Translations under genes and position numbers: made by a program
Notes under the pieces: model-generated
Told to the model about the DNA's origin: nothing
Databases searched by the model: none
Seen by the model: the letters and a program-made list of their open reading frames with translations, nothing else
Shown: positions 1 through 7,200 of the stretch, in pieces
Numbering within the stretch: the first letter of the stretch is position 1
Layout of the letters: each line of letters opens with the position of its first letter
From: Candidatus Aminicenantota bacterium
GTDB taxonomy: Bacteria > Acidobacteriota > Aminicenantia > UBA2199
DNA length: 8,125 bases
Assembly (NCBI GenBank): GCA_023137075.1
Contig: JAGLQA010000023.1
Span: 1 to 8,125, forward strand
Direction: 5' to 3'

Positions 1-192
1 TCCCTGGAAGAGGCCAGAGCAGTGGTTACAGAATTTGTAGAACACTACAATAATGTTCGTTTACACAGCGCTATTGGCTACATCACTCCAAAAGATAAAC
101 TTGAAGGTCGAGCAGAACAGATTCTGGCTGAGCGTGAGAGAAAGATTGCTGCTGCTCGTGAGCAGAGAAGAATAAGACGTGAGGCAGCATGA
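1..192 (+). CDS. IS3-family transposase, C-terminal fragment (5' end outside window)
   Basis: The reading frame is open from base 1 to a TGA at 190-192 and gives 63 residues. It contains the hallmark C-terminus of IS3-family DDE transposases: an amphipathic helix, then YNNVRLHSAIGYITPKD, matching the family pattern YN..R.H.alGy.tP, followed by a basic, charged tail of Arg, Glu and Ala. The catalytic DDE residues would lie upstream of the window, so integrity cannot be judged. In the family this protein cuts and joins the IS ends by a copy-out, paste-in route. It marks the left side of the window as mobile DNA next to the TIR gene. The family assignment is firm; the IS subgroup is not determined. 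Confidence 0.9.
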   Translation, partial: SLEEARAVVTEFVEHYNNVRLHSAIGYITPKDKLEGRAEQILAERERKIAAAREQRRIRREAA

Positions 193-203
193 GTCTTGAA
201 AAA

Positions 204-230
204 TGTGCACCATTGACAAAAATGGTCACA
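204..230. repeat. Candidate right terminal inverted repeat of the IS3-type element
   Basis: Just 12 bases after the transposase stop lies TGTG-C-ACCATT (204-214), a 6-base loop, then AATGGT-CACA (221-230). This is a 10-bp palindromic stem with one bulged C. Read from the outside in, the end is TGTGACCATTTTTGTCAATG, which starts with the 5'-TG expected of IS3-family ends, so 230 is the likely right boundary. This is inference: the partner left end is outside the window and no target-site duplication can be checked. Confidence 0.45.
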
Positions 231-591
231 TCAGCCATAATATCCACAGCCGGTGAAACGGAAGCGGGCTCTGCTGGCGAGCAACCCGCCAGGGATGACC
301 GGTTGGGCTGTGCCGGTTATACGTTCCGGGGAGCTTATAAACTCCCCTCCCACTTTTATTACTCACTTTATACGAATAACCGGAACTGCCCCAATGCCTT
401 AAGAAAACGCACCCTTGCCGCAGGCAAGCTAATAACTAAAACTTGTAAACGATTTTTCCATTTCACGCTGAACCAGTACAAGATACCGAAACCATCAGGA
501 TGGTCAGATAATGATACAGAAGAACAGACACGGCAAATGAGTTTATTTGATTAAAGAATTTCGTTGAAGTGACTCAATTCATAAATTTATT
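231..591. other. Stem-loop-rich spacer with one doubtful ORF
   Basis: No convincing gene is seen. An open frame at 189-554 (121 codons) overlaps the transposase stop as ATGA. Its first part runs through the IS end and through hairpins, its composition is not protein-like, and it matches no family I recognise. Only its acidic tail ending QMSLFD looks like a real protein end, so it may contain the remnant of a gene. Stem-loops visible: CACAGCC (245-251) with GGCTGTG (306-312); inside it GCGGG (264-268) with CCCGC (285-289), and within that TGCT (272-275) with AGCA (280-283); GGGGAG (328-333) with CTCCCC (342-347); CTTGCC (414-419) with GGCAAG (423-428). The nested set could be a structured RNA or an old mobile-element end. 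Confidence 0.35.
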
Positions 592-622
592 TTGAAAAAT
601 GTTCGCTTCCATTTGATATAAG
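592..622 (+). promoter_or_regulatory. Putative promoter of the TIR gene
   Basis: TTGAAA at 592-597 could be a -35 box and TATAAG at 617-622 a -10 box. The 19-base spacer is longer than ideal, but TG at 614-615 gives an extended -10 (TG-A-TATAAG), which can compensate. The start of transcription would fall near 629, giving a leader of about 65 bases before the ATG at 695. The region is AT-rich, so chance matches are easy. Confidence 0.3.
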
Positions 623-694
623 TATGGAAATAAGTAACATTAATGATATTAGGACTTTAAGAAAGGTTTGAAAGGAGTCAGGAAAATTAATTAA

Positions 695-1615
695 ATGAAA
701 ATGTTAGATGATAATTTCACATATGATTTTGCAATATCCTATGCGGGAGAGGATATTGATAAAGCACAGAAAATTGCTAACAGTCTTAAAGAATTCTCAC
801 AGGACTTTAATGTATTTTTTGCTCCAAACGAAAAAGAAAAATTAATTGGATTAGATGGTGAGGATTTTTTTGAAAAATTATTTAGTGAAGCTAAACAAGT
901 AATTGTGCTAATATCTGAATTTTATAAGAAAAAATTATGGACACGGTTTGAATGGGATATAATATTAGATCGCGACCAAGAAAATAGATTTATTCCTATT
1001 AGATTAGATAATGCAAAAATTTATGGTTTACCTTCAAATATAATGTATTTACGTTATGACATGAATCACATTTCTGAATTAATTAAAACTTGTGTGAAGA
1101 AATTGATTTTATTCGAAAAATCTAGAGGGATAAAGAGACCTACCGAATTTGAAAAGAATTTTAAAAAAATTAAAAATGATAGTAAGGGATCTTTAGCTAA
1201 GGCATTTCAACTAGTTAAGGATAATAGAAAAAGGACACTTCTAGAAGACTTACCGTTACCCAATGATGATTATAAGCCAAGTTATAAAGAGAAGAATGAG
1301 GAATGGTATAATTTTTCAGTCATTAGAAGATTATCTGTCAAGATTGAAGTCCCACCTGGGTTGTCAGAAGACGAACTAAAGTTTAATATTAAGCATTGCG
1401 CAATAAGTAAATTCAACCATTATAAGCCAGACGCAATAAGGATTTTTGCATCTTGTACAGAGTCACCTGATACGATTTACATGTTTAATGCCGGCCGGGT
1501 AGATTTTGCACCATTTGGTAAATGGGAAAAAGCAGAAGAGGGTTTTGCTTATAATATCCCCTCTAAAGAATTCCAATTTGAAATTAAAATTTGTCCGGAA
1601 TATTTTACTGAATAA
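695..1615 (+). CDS. TIR-domain protein, probable NAD-consuming defence effector
   Basis: The protein has 306 residues, with no signal peptide or membrane segment, so it is cytoplasmic. Residues 9-135 form a TIR domain of the bacterial type: YDFAISYAGED (10-20) is the box-1 strand and loop, a VFFAPNE strand follows near 40, then VIVLISEFYKKKLW (69-82). E86, four residues after W82, sits where the catalytic glutamate of NAD-cleaving TIR domains lies, and FIPIRLD (99-105) is the next core strand. Residues 140-200 are Lys-rich and probably a linker. Residues 203-306 form a separate beta-rich domain that I cannot name, with PPGLSEDELKFNIKHC and FAPFGKWEKA as its most recognisable stretches. Known bacterial TIR proteins of this layout degrade NAD+ or make cyclic ADP-ribose signals on phage infection; that role here is inferred. 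Start: AGGA at 680-683 lies 11 bases upstream of the ATG. The gene is clearly more AT-rich than its neighbours, suggesting transfer. The Nmad2 gene follows in the same direction after 91 bases. Confidence 0.88.
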   Translation: MKMLDDNFTYDFAISYAGEDIDKAQKIANSLKEFSQDFNVFFAPNEKEKLIGLDGEDFFEKLFSEAKQVIVLISEFYKKKLWTRFEWDIILDRDQENRFIPIRLDNAKIYGLPSNIMYLRYDMNHISELIKTCVKKLILFEKSRGIKRPTEFEKNFKKIKNDSKGSLAKAFQLVKDNRKRTLLEDLPLPNDDYKPSYKEKNEEWYNFSVIRRLSVKIEVPPGLSEDELKFNIKHCAISKFNHYKPDAIRIFASCTESPDTIYMFNAGRVDFAPFGKWEKAEEGFAYNIPSKEFQFEIKICPEYFTE

Positions 1616-1619
1616 TAGG

Positions 1620-1647
1620 AACTTTTCGGGACGATCGTTGAAAAGTT
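1620..1647 (+). terminator. Stem-loop between the TIR and Nmad2 genes
   Basis: AACTTTTC (1620-1627) pairs perfectly with GAAAAGTT (1640-1647) around a 12-base loop that itself holds the palindrome ACGATCGT (1631-1638). It begins 4 bases after the TIR stop. A second small inverted repeat, ACTAAA/TTTAGT, follows at 1653-1670. The stem is AT-rich and no T-run follows, so it is at best a leaky terminator. It could equally be a processing or operator site that tunes the second gene. Confidence 0.35.
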
Positions 1648-1706
1648 AAAAAACTAAATATTATTTTAGTATCACAAGAAACGCAAAAAAGGGAAGGGGG
1701 TGACAT

Positions 1707-2384
1707 ATGAAATTATACACTTACTGTCTTCGTTATGACGATGGTGCTGCTCCTAACCCATATTGGGGTATGTGCAGCCTGGCGATCTGCAAGCCAGTGA
1801 TTCGTAGAACAGCGGGTATCGGTGACTGGATTGTAGGATTCGGCTCTACAACATCACCGATAGGTTATATTTCAAACTGCGTAGTCTACGCGATGAAAGT
1901 GACGAAAGTGTTGTCAATGAGTGATTATGACAAGTTTTGTCAGGAGCACTTACCTGGAAAAATCCCGGATTTGAAAAGTTCTGATTTCCGTCTAAGAGTT
2001 GGAGATTGCATCTATGATTTCGCTGATTCGGATTCACCGCAGCTACGTCCCGGTGTGCATGATGAGCGTAATAAGGAGACTGACCTTGGAGGCAAGAATG
2101 TATTACTGTCAGACCGCTTTTACTATTTCGGCGATAAGCCGACCAAACTCAAACAAGAATTGCATTCAATAATACACAAAAATCAGGGTCATAAATCGCA
2201 TGCAAACGATCCGTATGCAGATGATTTTAAGTCATGGCTTGAAGTTTTTGGTTTTCATCCAAATATCCTATATGGTGAACCTCAACTCAAGAAAACAATC
2301 GAGGCTTCTGAGGATTGTCGGGGAATCTGTTCAATTCAGGACCGTAAAGATGATGAAGTAGATGAGATATGCAGTTCCGCCTAA
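1707..2384 (+). CDS. Nmad2-like protein (nucleotide modification associated domain 2)
   Basis: The protein has 225 residues and is cytoplasmic. Residues 1-190 follow the pattern I know from the Nmad2 family: MKLYTYCLRYDDGAAPNPYWG (1-21), C-S-L-A-I-C-K-P (23-30), RRTAGIGDWIVGFGS (33-47), VYAMKVTKVLS (60-70), GDCIYDF (99-105), a conserved H118 in PGVHDE, then VLLSDRFYYFG (132-142) and a closing WLEVFGFHP. The GDWIVG...YAMKV core resembles PUA/EVE-like folds that bind modified bases, but that is inference. The family was named by comparative genomics for its association with phage base-hypermodification genes; no biochemical activity is firmly established to my knowledge. The last 35 residues are a variable Cys- and acid-rich tail (C204, C208, C222). 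The start is supported by a strong Shine-Dalgarno, AAGGGGGTGA, ending 3 bases before the ATG. The gene lies 91 bases after the TIR gene on the same strand, with a stem-loop between. It is less AT-rich than the TIR gene, so the two may have arrived separately. Confidence 0.78.
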   Translation: MKLYTYCLRYDDGAAPNPYWGMCSLAICKPVIRRTAGIGDWIVGFGSTTSPIGYISNCVVYAMKVTKVLSMSDYDKFCQEHLPGKIPDLKSSDFRLRVGDCIYDFADSDSPQLRPGVHDERNKETDLGGKNVLLSDRFYYFGDKPTKLKQELHSIIHKNQGHKSHANDPYADDFKSWLEVFGFHPNILYGEPQLKKTIEASEDCRGICSIQDRKDDEVDEICSSA

Positions 2385-2408
2385 ACCACGATAACCAGAA
2401 AAATTTCG

Positions 2409-2489
2409 GGGACGGTACGTGCATTTGTGAATATATGCAAATAGGCCGCGCTGCCATTCCGAAAGATTCACAAATTCACGTACCGTCCC
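2409..2489. repeat. Long inverted-repeat hairpin, REP/MITE-like mobile element scar
   Basis: The left arm 2409-2432 starts GGGACGGTACGTG and the right arm 2466-2489 ends CACGTACCGTCCC. The arms pair at 23 of 24 positions (the one mismatch is C2422 against T2476) around a 33-base loop. Hairpins starting GGGGACGGTACGTG are known from many environmental genomes beside or in place of IS200-like/REP-associated Y1 tyrosine transposases. No transposase gene is present here, so this looks like a non-autonomous copy or the scar of a lost one. It starts 24 bases after the Nmad2 stop and could also act as its terminator, although no T-run follows. The rest of the gap to 2654 holds nothing I can name. 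Confidence 0.75.
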
Positions 2490-2654
2490 TCTCTTTTGTG
2501 GTACCGATGAAAATCCTGGAGTTTAAATGCACCAGCAGGAATTTTTTATCGATTTCCGGTGGGAAGTTGCTCTGAAGCCCATTTATTCAACGTATTTGAA
2601 GCGAATATTTTGTCTAATGAATATTAGAGAGGTTCCGGATGTGAAGAATCCAAC

Positions 2655-2672
2655 TTCCTCTTTTAAGAGGAA
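2655..2672 (-). terminator. Stem-loop at the 3' end of the SGNH hydrolase gene
   Basis: TTCCTCTT (2655-2662) pairs with AAGAGGAA (2665-2672). The palindrome covers the TAA stop (2663-2665) of the minus-strand hydrolase gene. A perfect 8-bp stem at a gene end suggests transcript end formation or 3' protection. No clear T-run follows on the minus strand, so intrinsic termination is uncertain. Confidence 0.35.
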
Positions 2673-3622
2673 ATAGTATTGATGCGGTTCATAAACTTCA
2701 AGGCAACTTGTTGGAAACCGTCATCGTTTGGATGAATCTCATCATGCCAGTAGTCCTCCCTTACGGTATCACGAACATCAACAAAAACGGCATTACCATG
2801 CTGGTCTGAAAGAGATTTTAACCGTTCGTTTAAATAGTCGATGATGAAGCGCATTAAAGCCTTTTTATCCTTATCTTTTGTGATACCCTTCTTTTCCATA
2901 GGTCTACCGAGCCACTTCCCTTTTTTTTCGCTTCGGGGTATTACATAATCGTAACCGTGAAACAAAATTTTGGTATCCGGCCTTTTTCGCTTAATAAAGG
3001 CAAAAAGAGTTTGATATATATTCATCATATCATCAATCTTTGCGAAAAACTCGTTATTGAGAGAGTCACGAGGCTCTCTTCCGGCTGCATACTCTTTTAG
3101 ATAATCTCCGAAATGTCCTCCCATTAAGTCGTTTCCGCCGCCGCTCAACAGTAAAATTTCTGCACCTTCTTCTTTAAGAGCAGGTAAGTACTCGTTCTTC
3201 CTGAACATCTTGCTTAGTTCATCACCGGCGGCGCCGACGCTAAATATCGCAAAATAGTTGAAAAGATGATCAATAATATCTTTGATGCCCGGATACTGAA
3301 ACCAGGAGTCTCCCTCGGATACAATTCTGGTCCTTTCCGGGTGTTCCTCAATGATTTTCTTATAACGATTTCTGCGCTTTCGCCTTGCCCTTCCATTAGC
3401 AAGTCTGACAAACATTTTTTTAATAGCCTTCGGTACTTTTATTTTGCGCCCTTCAAGTTGAGCATCGGCAATAACCTCGATTTCAGGTTTTAATTCGTAA
3501 GTGATCTTGAAGGGCATTGTCTCGTCTATCTGAAAGTAGGTGGCTATTGCTTGATCGGCTGTTTCATCGTTCTCAAGCAAGCGTAGTAATTCCTTTTCGT
3601 GAATTTGATTGTTTCCATCCAT
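2663..3622 (-). CDS. SGNH/GDSL-type hydrolase with N-terminal extension, cytoplasmic
   Basis: From the ATG at 3622 the protein has 319 residues. All SGNH signatures are present in order: block I EGDSW with nucleophile S106; block II G133 in GAAGDE; block III GGGND with N164; block V DEIHP with D294 and H297, the acid and base of the triad. The family hydrolyses esters, thioesters or acyl groups on lipids, sugars or peptidoglycan; the substrate is unknown. The EGDSWFQYP form of block I is found in a cytoplasmic subfamily. There is no signal peptide. Residues 1-95 form an extension I do not recognise, ending in a very basic stretch, RARRKRRNRYKK, which could bind nucleic acid or acidic lipid. 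An open frame extends 14 codons further up to 3664, but the perfect Shine-Dalgarno 5 bases before 3622 fixes the shorter start. It is a single gene with its own promoter. Catalytic residues are intact, so it is probably active. Confidence 0.85.
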   Translation of the reverse strand: MDGNNQIHEKELLRLLENDETADQAIATYFQIDETMPFKITYELKPEIEVIADAQLEGRKIKVPKAIKKMFVRLANGRARRKRRNRYKKIIEEHPERTRIVSEGDSWFQYPGIKDIIDHLFNYFAIFSVGAAGDELSKMFRKNEYLPALKEEGAEILLLSGGGNDLMGGHFGDYLKEYAAGREPRDSLNNEFFAKIDDMMNIYQTLFAFIKRKRPDTKILFHGYDYVIPRSEKKGKWLGRPMEKKGITKDKDKKALMRFIIDYLNERLKSLSDQHGNAVFVDVRDTVREDYWHDEIHPNDDGFQQVALKFMNRINTISS

Positions 3623-3627
3623 AAAAT

Positions 3628-3635
3628 ACCTCCTT
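3628..3635 (-). promoter_or_regulatory. Shine-Dalgarno that decides the SGNH hydrolase start
   Basis: On the minus strand AAGGAGGT, a perfect anti-16S match, lies 5 bases upstream of the ATG at 3622-3620. The in-frame ATG at 3664 has no such site, and it falls at or just beside the predicted transcription start, so it would be essentially leaderless. Confidence 0.85.
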
Positions 3636-3669
3636 TTTTTGTTGAAAAAAACTATCTCTAACAATCATG

Positions 3670-3698
3670 TATATAAAACAAATAAAACGTAATGTCAA
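3670..3698 (-). promoter_or_regulatory. Sigma-70-type promoter of the SGNH hydrolase gene
   Basis: On the minus strand a perfect -35 box TTGACA (3698-3693) is followed by a 17-base spacer and a -10 box TATATA (3675-3670). Transcription would start near 3663 and leave a leader of about 40 bases before the Shine-Dalgarno-led ATG at 3622. The remaining intergenic sequence up to 3768 is AT-rich and holds no gene. Confidence 0.65.
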
Positions 3699-3768
3699 TT
3701 GGGTATACTCAGAATTTCCATGTCTTTCTTCAGTGTATTTTATATTAATGATAAAAATATCCCGTTGA

Positions 3769-4200
3769 AAAGAGAAAAATGGTTCAAAATCTGATTTTTT
3801 GCTTTCCTATTACCAGGAAAAAGAGACTATCCCGGTGAAAAATTTCCAGGCCCCTGGGACACTGGTGGAAGCCGATACGGCAAAAGAAATGAAAAGAGGC
3901 ATATTCCGCTGCAATGCCGGACAAGACCGCATGGCCCTGACACCGGAAGGAAGACTCTGAGGATGTTATGTTTTCCATGACTATTTTAAAACCAGGGAAA
4001 ATCACCCGCAATACCAGGATTACGATTTCGGACTATTGACTGATTTTATTGTCAATCATAACACCCGGTACCCGGAAGTACTGGCTAATTATTCGGAGCT
4101 TCGCCTGGACCTATTCCGGGGAAAAAAAAAGAAAGGTGAGGAGAAGGATTTTTGTTTTCTTTGCCCGTATATGGAGGGTGTGTGGTTTTGGTCATTCTGA
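3769..4200 (+). pseudogene. Remnant of a radical-SAM/SPASM protein, C-terminal part only
   Basis: One plus-strand frame reads as the auxiliary-cluster end of a radical-SAM/SPASM protein: IPVKNF, KRGIFRCNAGQDRMALTPEGRL, a TGA at 3958-3960, then GCYVFHDYFK, FGLLTDFIVNH, YPEVLANYSELRLDLF and CFLCPYMEG. In relatives the TGA position is normally an aromatic residue and Trp fits (TGG to TGA). Cysteines of the second Fe-S site are seen at 3910, 3964, 4153 and 4162. The pair at 4153/4162 has the Cx2C spacing, and five residues later the expected Cys is replaced by GTG; a one-base shift at GGTGTGTGG would restore TGT. The radical-SAM core with its CxxxCxxC loop is missing: the frame is closed by a TGA at 3766 and no upstream part is visible. 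Truncation, nonsense codon and a decayed end all point to a dead gene. Its end overlaps the end of the convergent glycoside hydrolase gene by 9 bases. Confidence 0.75.
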
Positions 4201-7200
4201 CTTCTCGATAATAATTAACCATCCTTTACCTGGTTCAATCGGGATTTCCCCTGTGGGTTTAAAAGTGGCAGCCGGTTGAAAATCCTTAATAGCCGGGGCT
4301 GTCAACCTCGTTTTATTGGGATTGAGTCCTATTGTTTTCCAATCGATAGAGAGTCGGCATTTTACTGTATTTTTGGCCCAACTGGCAACAGCCACCATGG
4401 TTTTTTTGCCTTTTTTAATATAAGCAGTAGCCAGGATATGGCGGTGGTTGGTTTTAACCGGGCAATTGGGGCTCCAATAGCCTACCATGTGGCTATCTTG
4501 TATGCCGAAATCATCCCAGGCTTTCCAGGTCGGGCTGGGGTCTCCTGCCCAGGGCATCCGGCTGGTCATGCCGTACACCATACCGCGCCAGGGATTGCCG
4601 CCGTCTTGCAGCATCTCACCCATTAGCCCGAAGGGAATTCCCGAGACCTCGATGAGCCAGAAATCCGGGGCTGAATTATAATCAAAATACTCACCAAACC
4701 AGAGGCGGTTGATATAGGGGAAATGTTCCAGGTAGAGGTTGGCGCTGTTGGCAAACCCGTCGCGGGGATTATATTGATTGGCGGAATGGAGGTCAATAAG
4801 AGCGCCTTTGCGGCCGCGGTCCAGGATTTTCCGCAGTCGCTTCATAGTGGTGCGGTCAAAAGCCAGGTCATCAATATAAAGACCATCGATACCAACGTTT
4901 TTCACTAACCGGTTGATTCCTTCAAGATAATAATTGTGCCACCGGGACATGCCGCTGTTGATTATTGCGGCGTCTTTGTACCTGGGCACGAACCACCCGG
5001 CAATATAATGGGAACCGATATGTTCCCGGAGCCATGAATACCCCCCGCCAGGACCTTCACTAATCACTTCACTGCCTAGACTCCGCAAAGCGAAAATTTC
5101 AGGAGCCCGGTTGGAAAGTTCCCGTATCGTATTGTAGATTTTCACTTTTAAGCCTTTCCGCCGGGCTTCATCGATATAGGCCTTCATCTTCTCCGGCCGC
5201 AAAAAGGGGTAGTTGATAAACGGGTTGATGTCTGTGGCATGATGAACATTGATGGTATTGGCTCCTTTGGCTTTGATCTCATCCACGGGTTCAAACCGGT
5301 GATAAAACCGGGTATTCCACTGGGTGTTCGTATCAAGGGGCTTAAAAGGGGTCAATAGCAAGTTAAAATAAAAATGCAGGGTATCACCGGGCCGGAGGAT
5401 TCGTTCGCCGCTGTAACAATTGATTAAGAGGGTATTTTCATCCCGCTCCCTGATATCAATGCCGCCTTTGCCGTTATTGTACCAGGAAACCGGCATGTTA
5501 AGGGGCTTGGAATGGTAAAAATTGGTATTCAAAGGCCGGGAATAGTTGGCGCCCCTGAGATTAAATTGCAAACCTGCGTTTACATCACCGATCCAGGCGG
5601 AATCCTGGTTCTTTTTAACATCCCATTTCCATTGGTACGACGCCGGTCGAAAACCACCTTTTAAACCAAGCCCCATCATATATTTTGCCGCTTCTTTTTC
5701 CATAGGAATTTCCAGGCGGATGTCCCCGATATTAAAGGTTTTTAAAGCACTGATCAAGACCTTAAACTCAACAAAGCCATCAAATTCCATTTGGGCCCGG
5801 CATTCCATTATCAAGGCGCCTGAGGCGGTTGTATTTTTGGTTTTCCAGCCCACTGCCCCGGGGGACCTCCCGGTTATAGTCAGTCCTTCTGCTTCCCAGG
5901 ATAAGACCTTATGATTGGAATCCTCTATTACCAGGTTGAGAGGGGAGGCCAGAATTTCTCTTCCGCTGCCTTCCAGGATATGGGTGACTCCAGGTGAGAA
6001 CCTGCTCCTGATGCTTATCGGAAATCCTGTTTGCCGGATAGTAATGTTTCTTCCCAGGCAGCCGATAATAGTTCCCCCATTCCTTCGGCCAATTCTCATG
6101 TTAGTGAAAGGCGGGATGACTTCGTAGTCAAAGGCGATCCTGGAATCCAACCATCGCAACCGCGAATGTCGCCAGGGCTCGCTGTCTCCGCCATCTTTGC
6201 GCACCTGATTATTGACTTTCAATCGGAGTTTGATGGTTTGTGTTTCCATTCCCCGGGGTGTAATCGTTACCTGGCCTTCATAGTTACCGGGAAGAAGTTC
6301 TACAGGAACCTGGACACCAAACCATAACGGTTGAATTTTACCTTTTTTTACCGGGCAGGGTTTTTTAAAGGGTTCACCGGTCCAATCGATGCCGCCAAGG
6401 TTGAAACACCGCAGCGCAGATGCCGGGATGGAGGCGCTGCTAGCATTGTGGTTTAAATCCGTAAACCGGGCCTCAATGCCTGTGATTGATTTTTTAAAGG
6501 GGTATATCCCAATTTGAAACGCATAAAATTCACCACGGGCGGCTTCTCCTTTAAACAAGGATTGGACCCCTGGTTTTATCCATTTGTAAGGCAGGTCATC
6601 GGCCATACGGATGGGATTGGACCTGTCTTCCGGGAACAGGAGGTAAGTTTTGTCCTGATGTTTTGCCAATAAAGTTTTCACTTCTTCTGCGGTGGCGATT
6701 ACTTCCATGGGATAGAAGCTGCTGAAAGCATCGATGCTTTGGATTGCCGTGCATTTGGCAGTAGGGAGTTGTTTCCATTTTTTCTTTGCCGGGGATATTA
6801 AAGTAAAACCGTGTTTTTCAAGCCATTCTTTTTGTGCGGTTTGTTTTGGTTCCGGGTAATAGACAGTGGGATAATTTTTGCGGCCTTCTTGAATATAGGG
6901 CATAAAGTAGATGTAATAATCTCCCGGAACGGTTTGAGGTTGGAATATCAGATCGCCGTATTCGCGGTTGATGTCCAGGCGGTACACATTATAGACCTGC
7001 CGGCTGGTTTTGGCATCCATGACAATGATGTTTTTCTTTTGGGGATGATAATCTTTTCGCCGCCAGGGTATACGCGCAGCCACAGCATCGGCTTGCCGGG
7101 AAACGTGAACGACAGCCCTGTGGTTTCCTAATTTAGAGGTGTCCCAATCACCGCCAGTGAGGTAGGGGACTTCGGCGGTATTGTCGGCATAAAGAATGCT

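Noticed and set aside
204..428. CRISPR array or tRNA gene in the stem-loop cluster
   Set aside because: There are no regularly spaced direct repeats and no cloverleaf with a T-loop (GGTTCAAATCC-like) sequence.
189..554. 121-codon plus-strand frame overlapping the transposase stop as ATGA
   Set aside because: It runs through the candidate IS terminal repeat and several hairpins, has no recognisable family and no ribosome site. Its C-terminal end looks protein-like, so a remnant is possible, but a gene cannot be supported.
2369..2575. 68-codon plus-strand frame after the Nmad2 gene
   Set aside because: It is made mainly of the two arms and loop of the inverted repeat at 2409-2489, and its start lies inside the end of the Nmad2 gene.
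2527..2676. 49-codon plus-strand frame beginning MHQQEFFIDFRW
   Set aside because: No ribosome site and no recognisable family; it ends in the palindrome of the convergent hydrolase gene. Could be a remnant, but unsupported.
3623..3664. 14-codon upstream extension of the SGNH hydrolase
   Set aside because: It spans the perfect Shine-Dalgarno and begins almost at the predicted transcription start; the ATG at 3622 is far better supported.
3958..3960. UGA as selenocysteine or Trp by recoding in the radical-SAM remnant
   Set aside because: Other genes in the window use TGA as stop, the protein core is missing, and relatives carry an aromatic residue there; simple pseudogene decay explains it better.
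3784..4011. 75-codon minus-strand frame
   Set aside because: Antisense to the radical-SAM remnant, whose plus-strand frame has clear family similarity.
4049..4279. 76-codon plus-strand frame
   Set aside because: Another frame of the radical-SAM remnant running on into the antisense of the glycoside hydrolase gene.
4276..7131. Several plus-strand frames of 60 to 122 codons inside the glycoside hydrolase gene
   Set aside because: All are antisense to a long, well-conserved coding sequence and show no domain signature.
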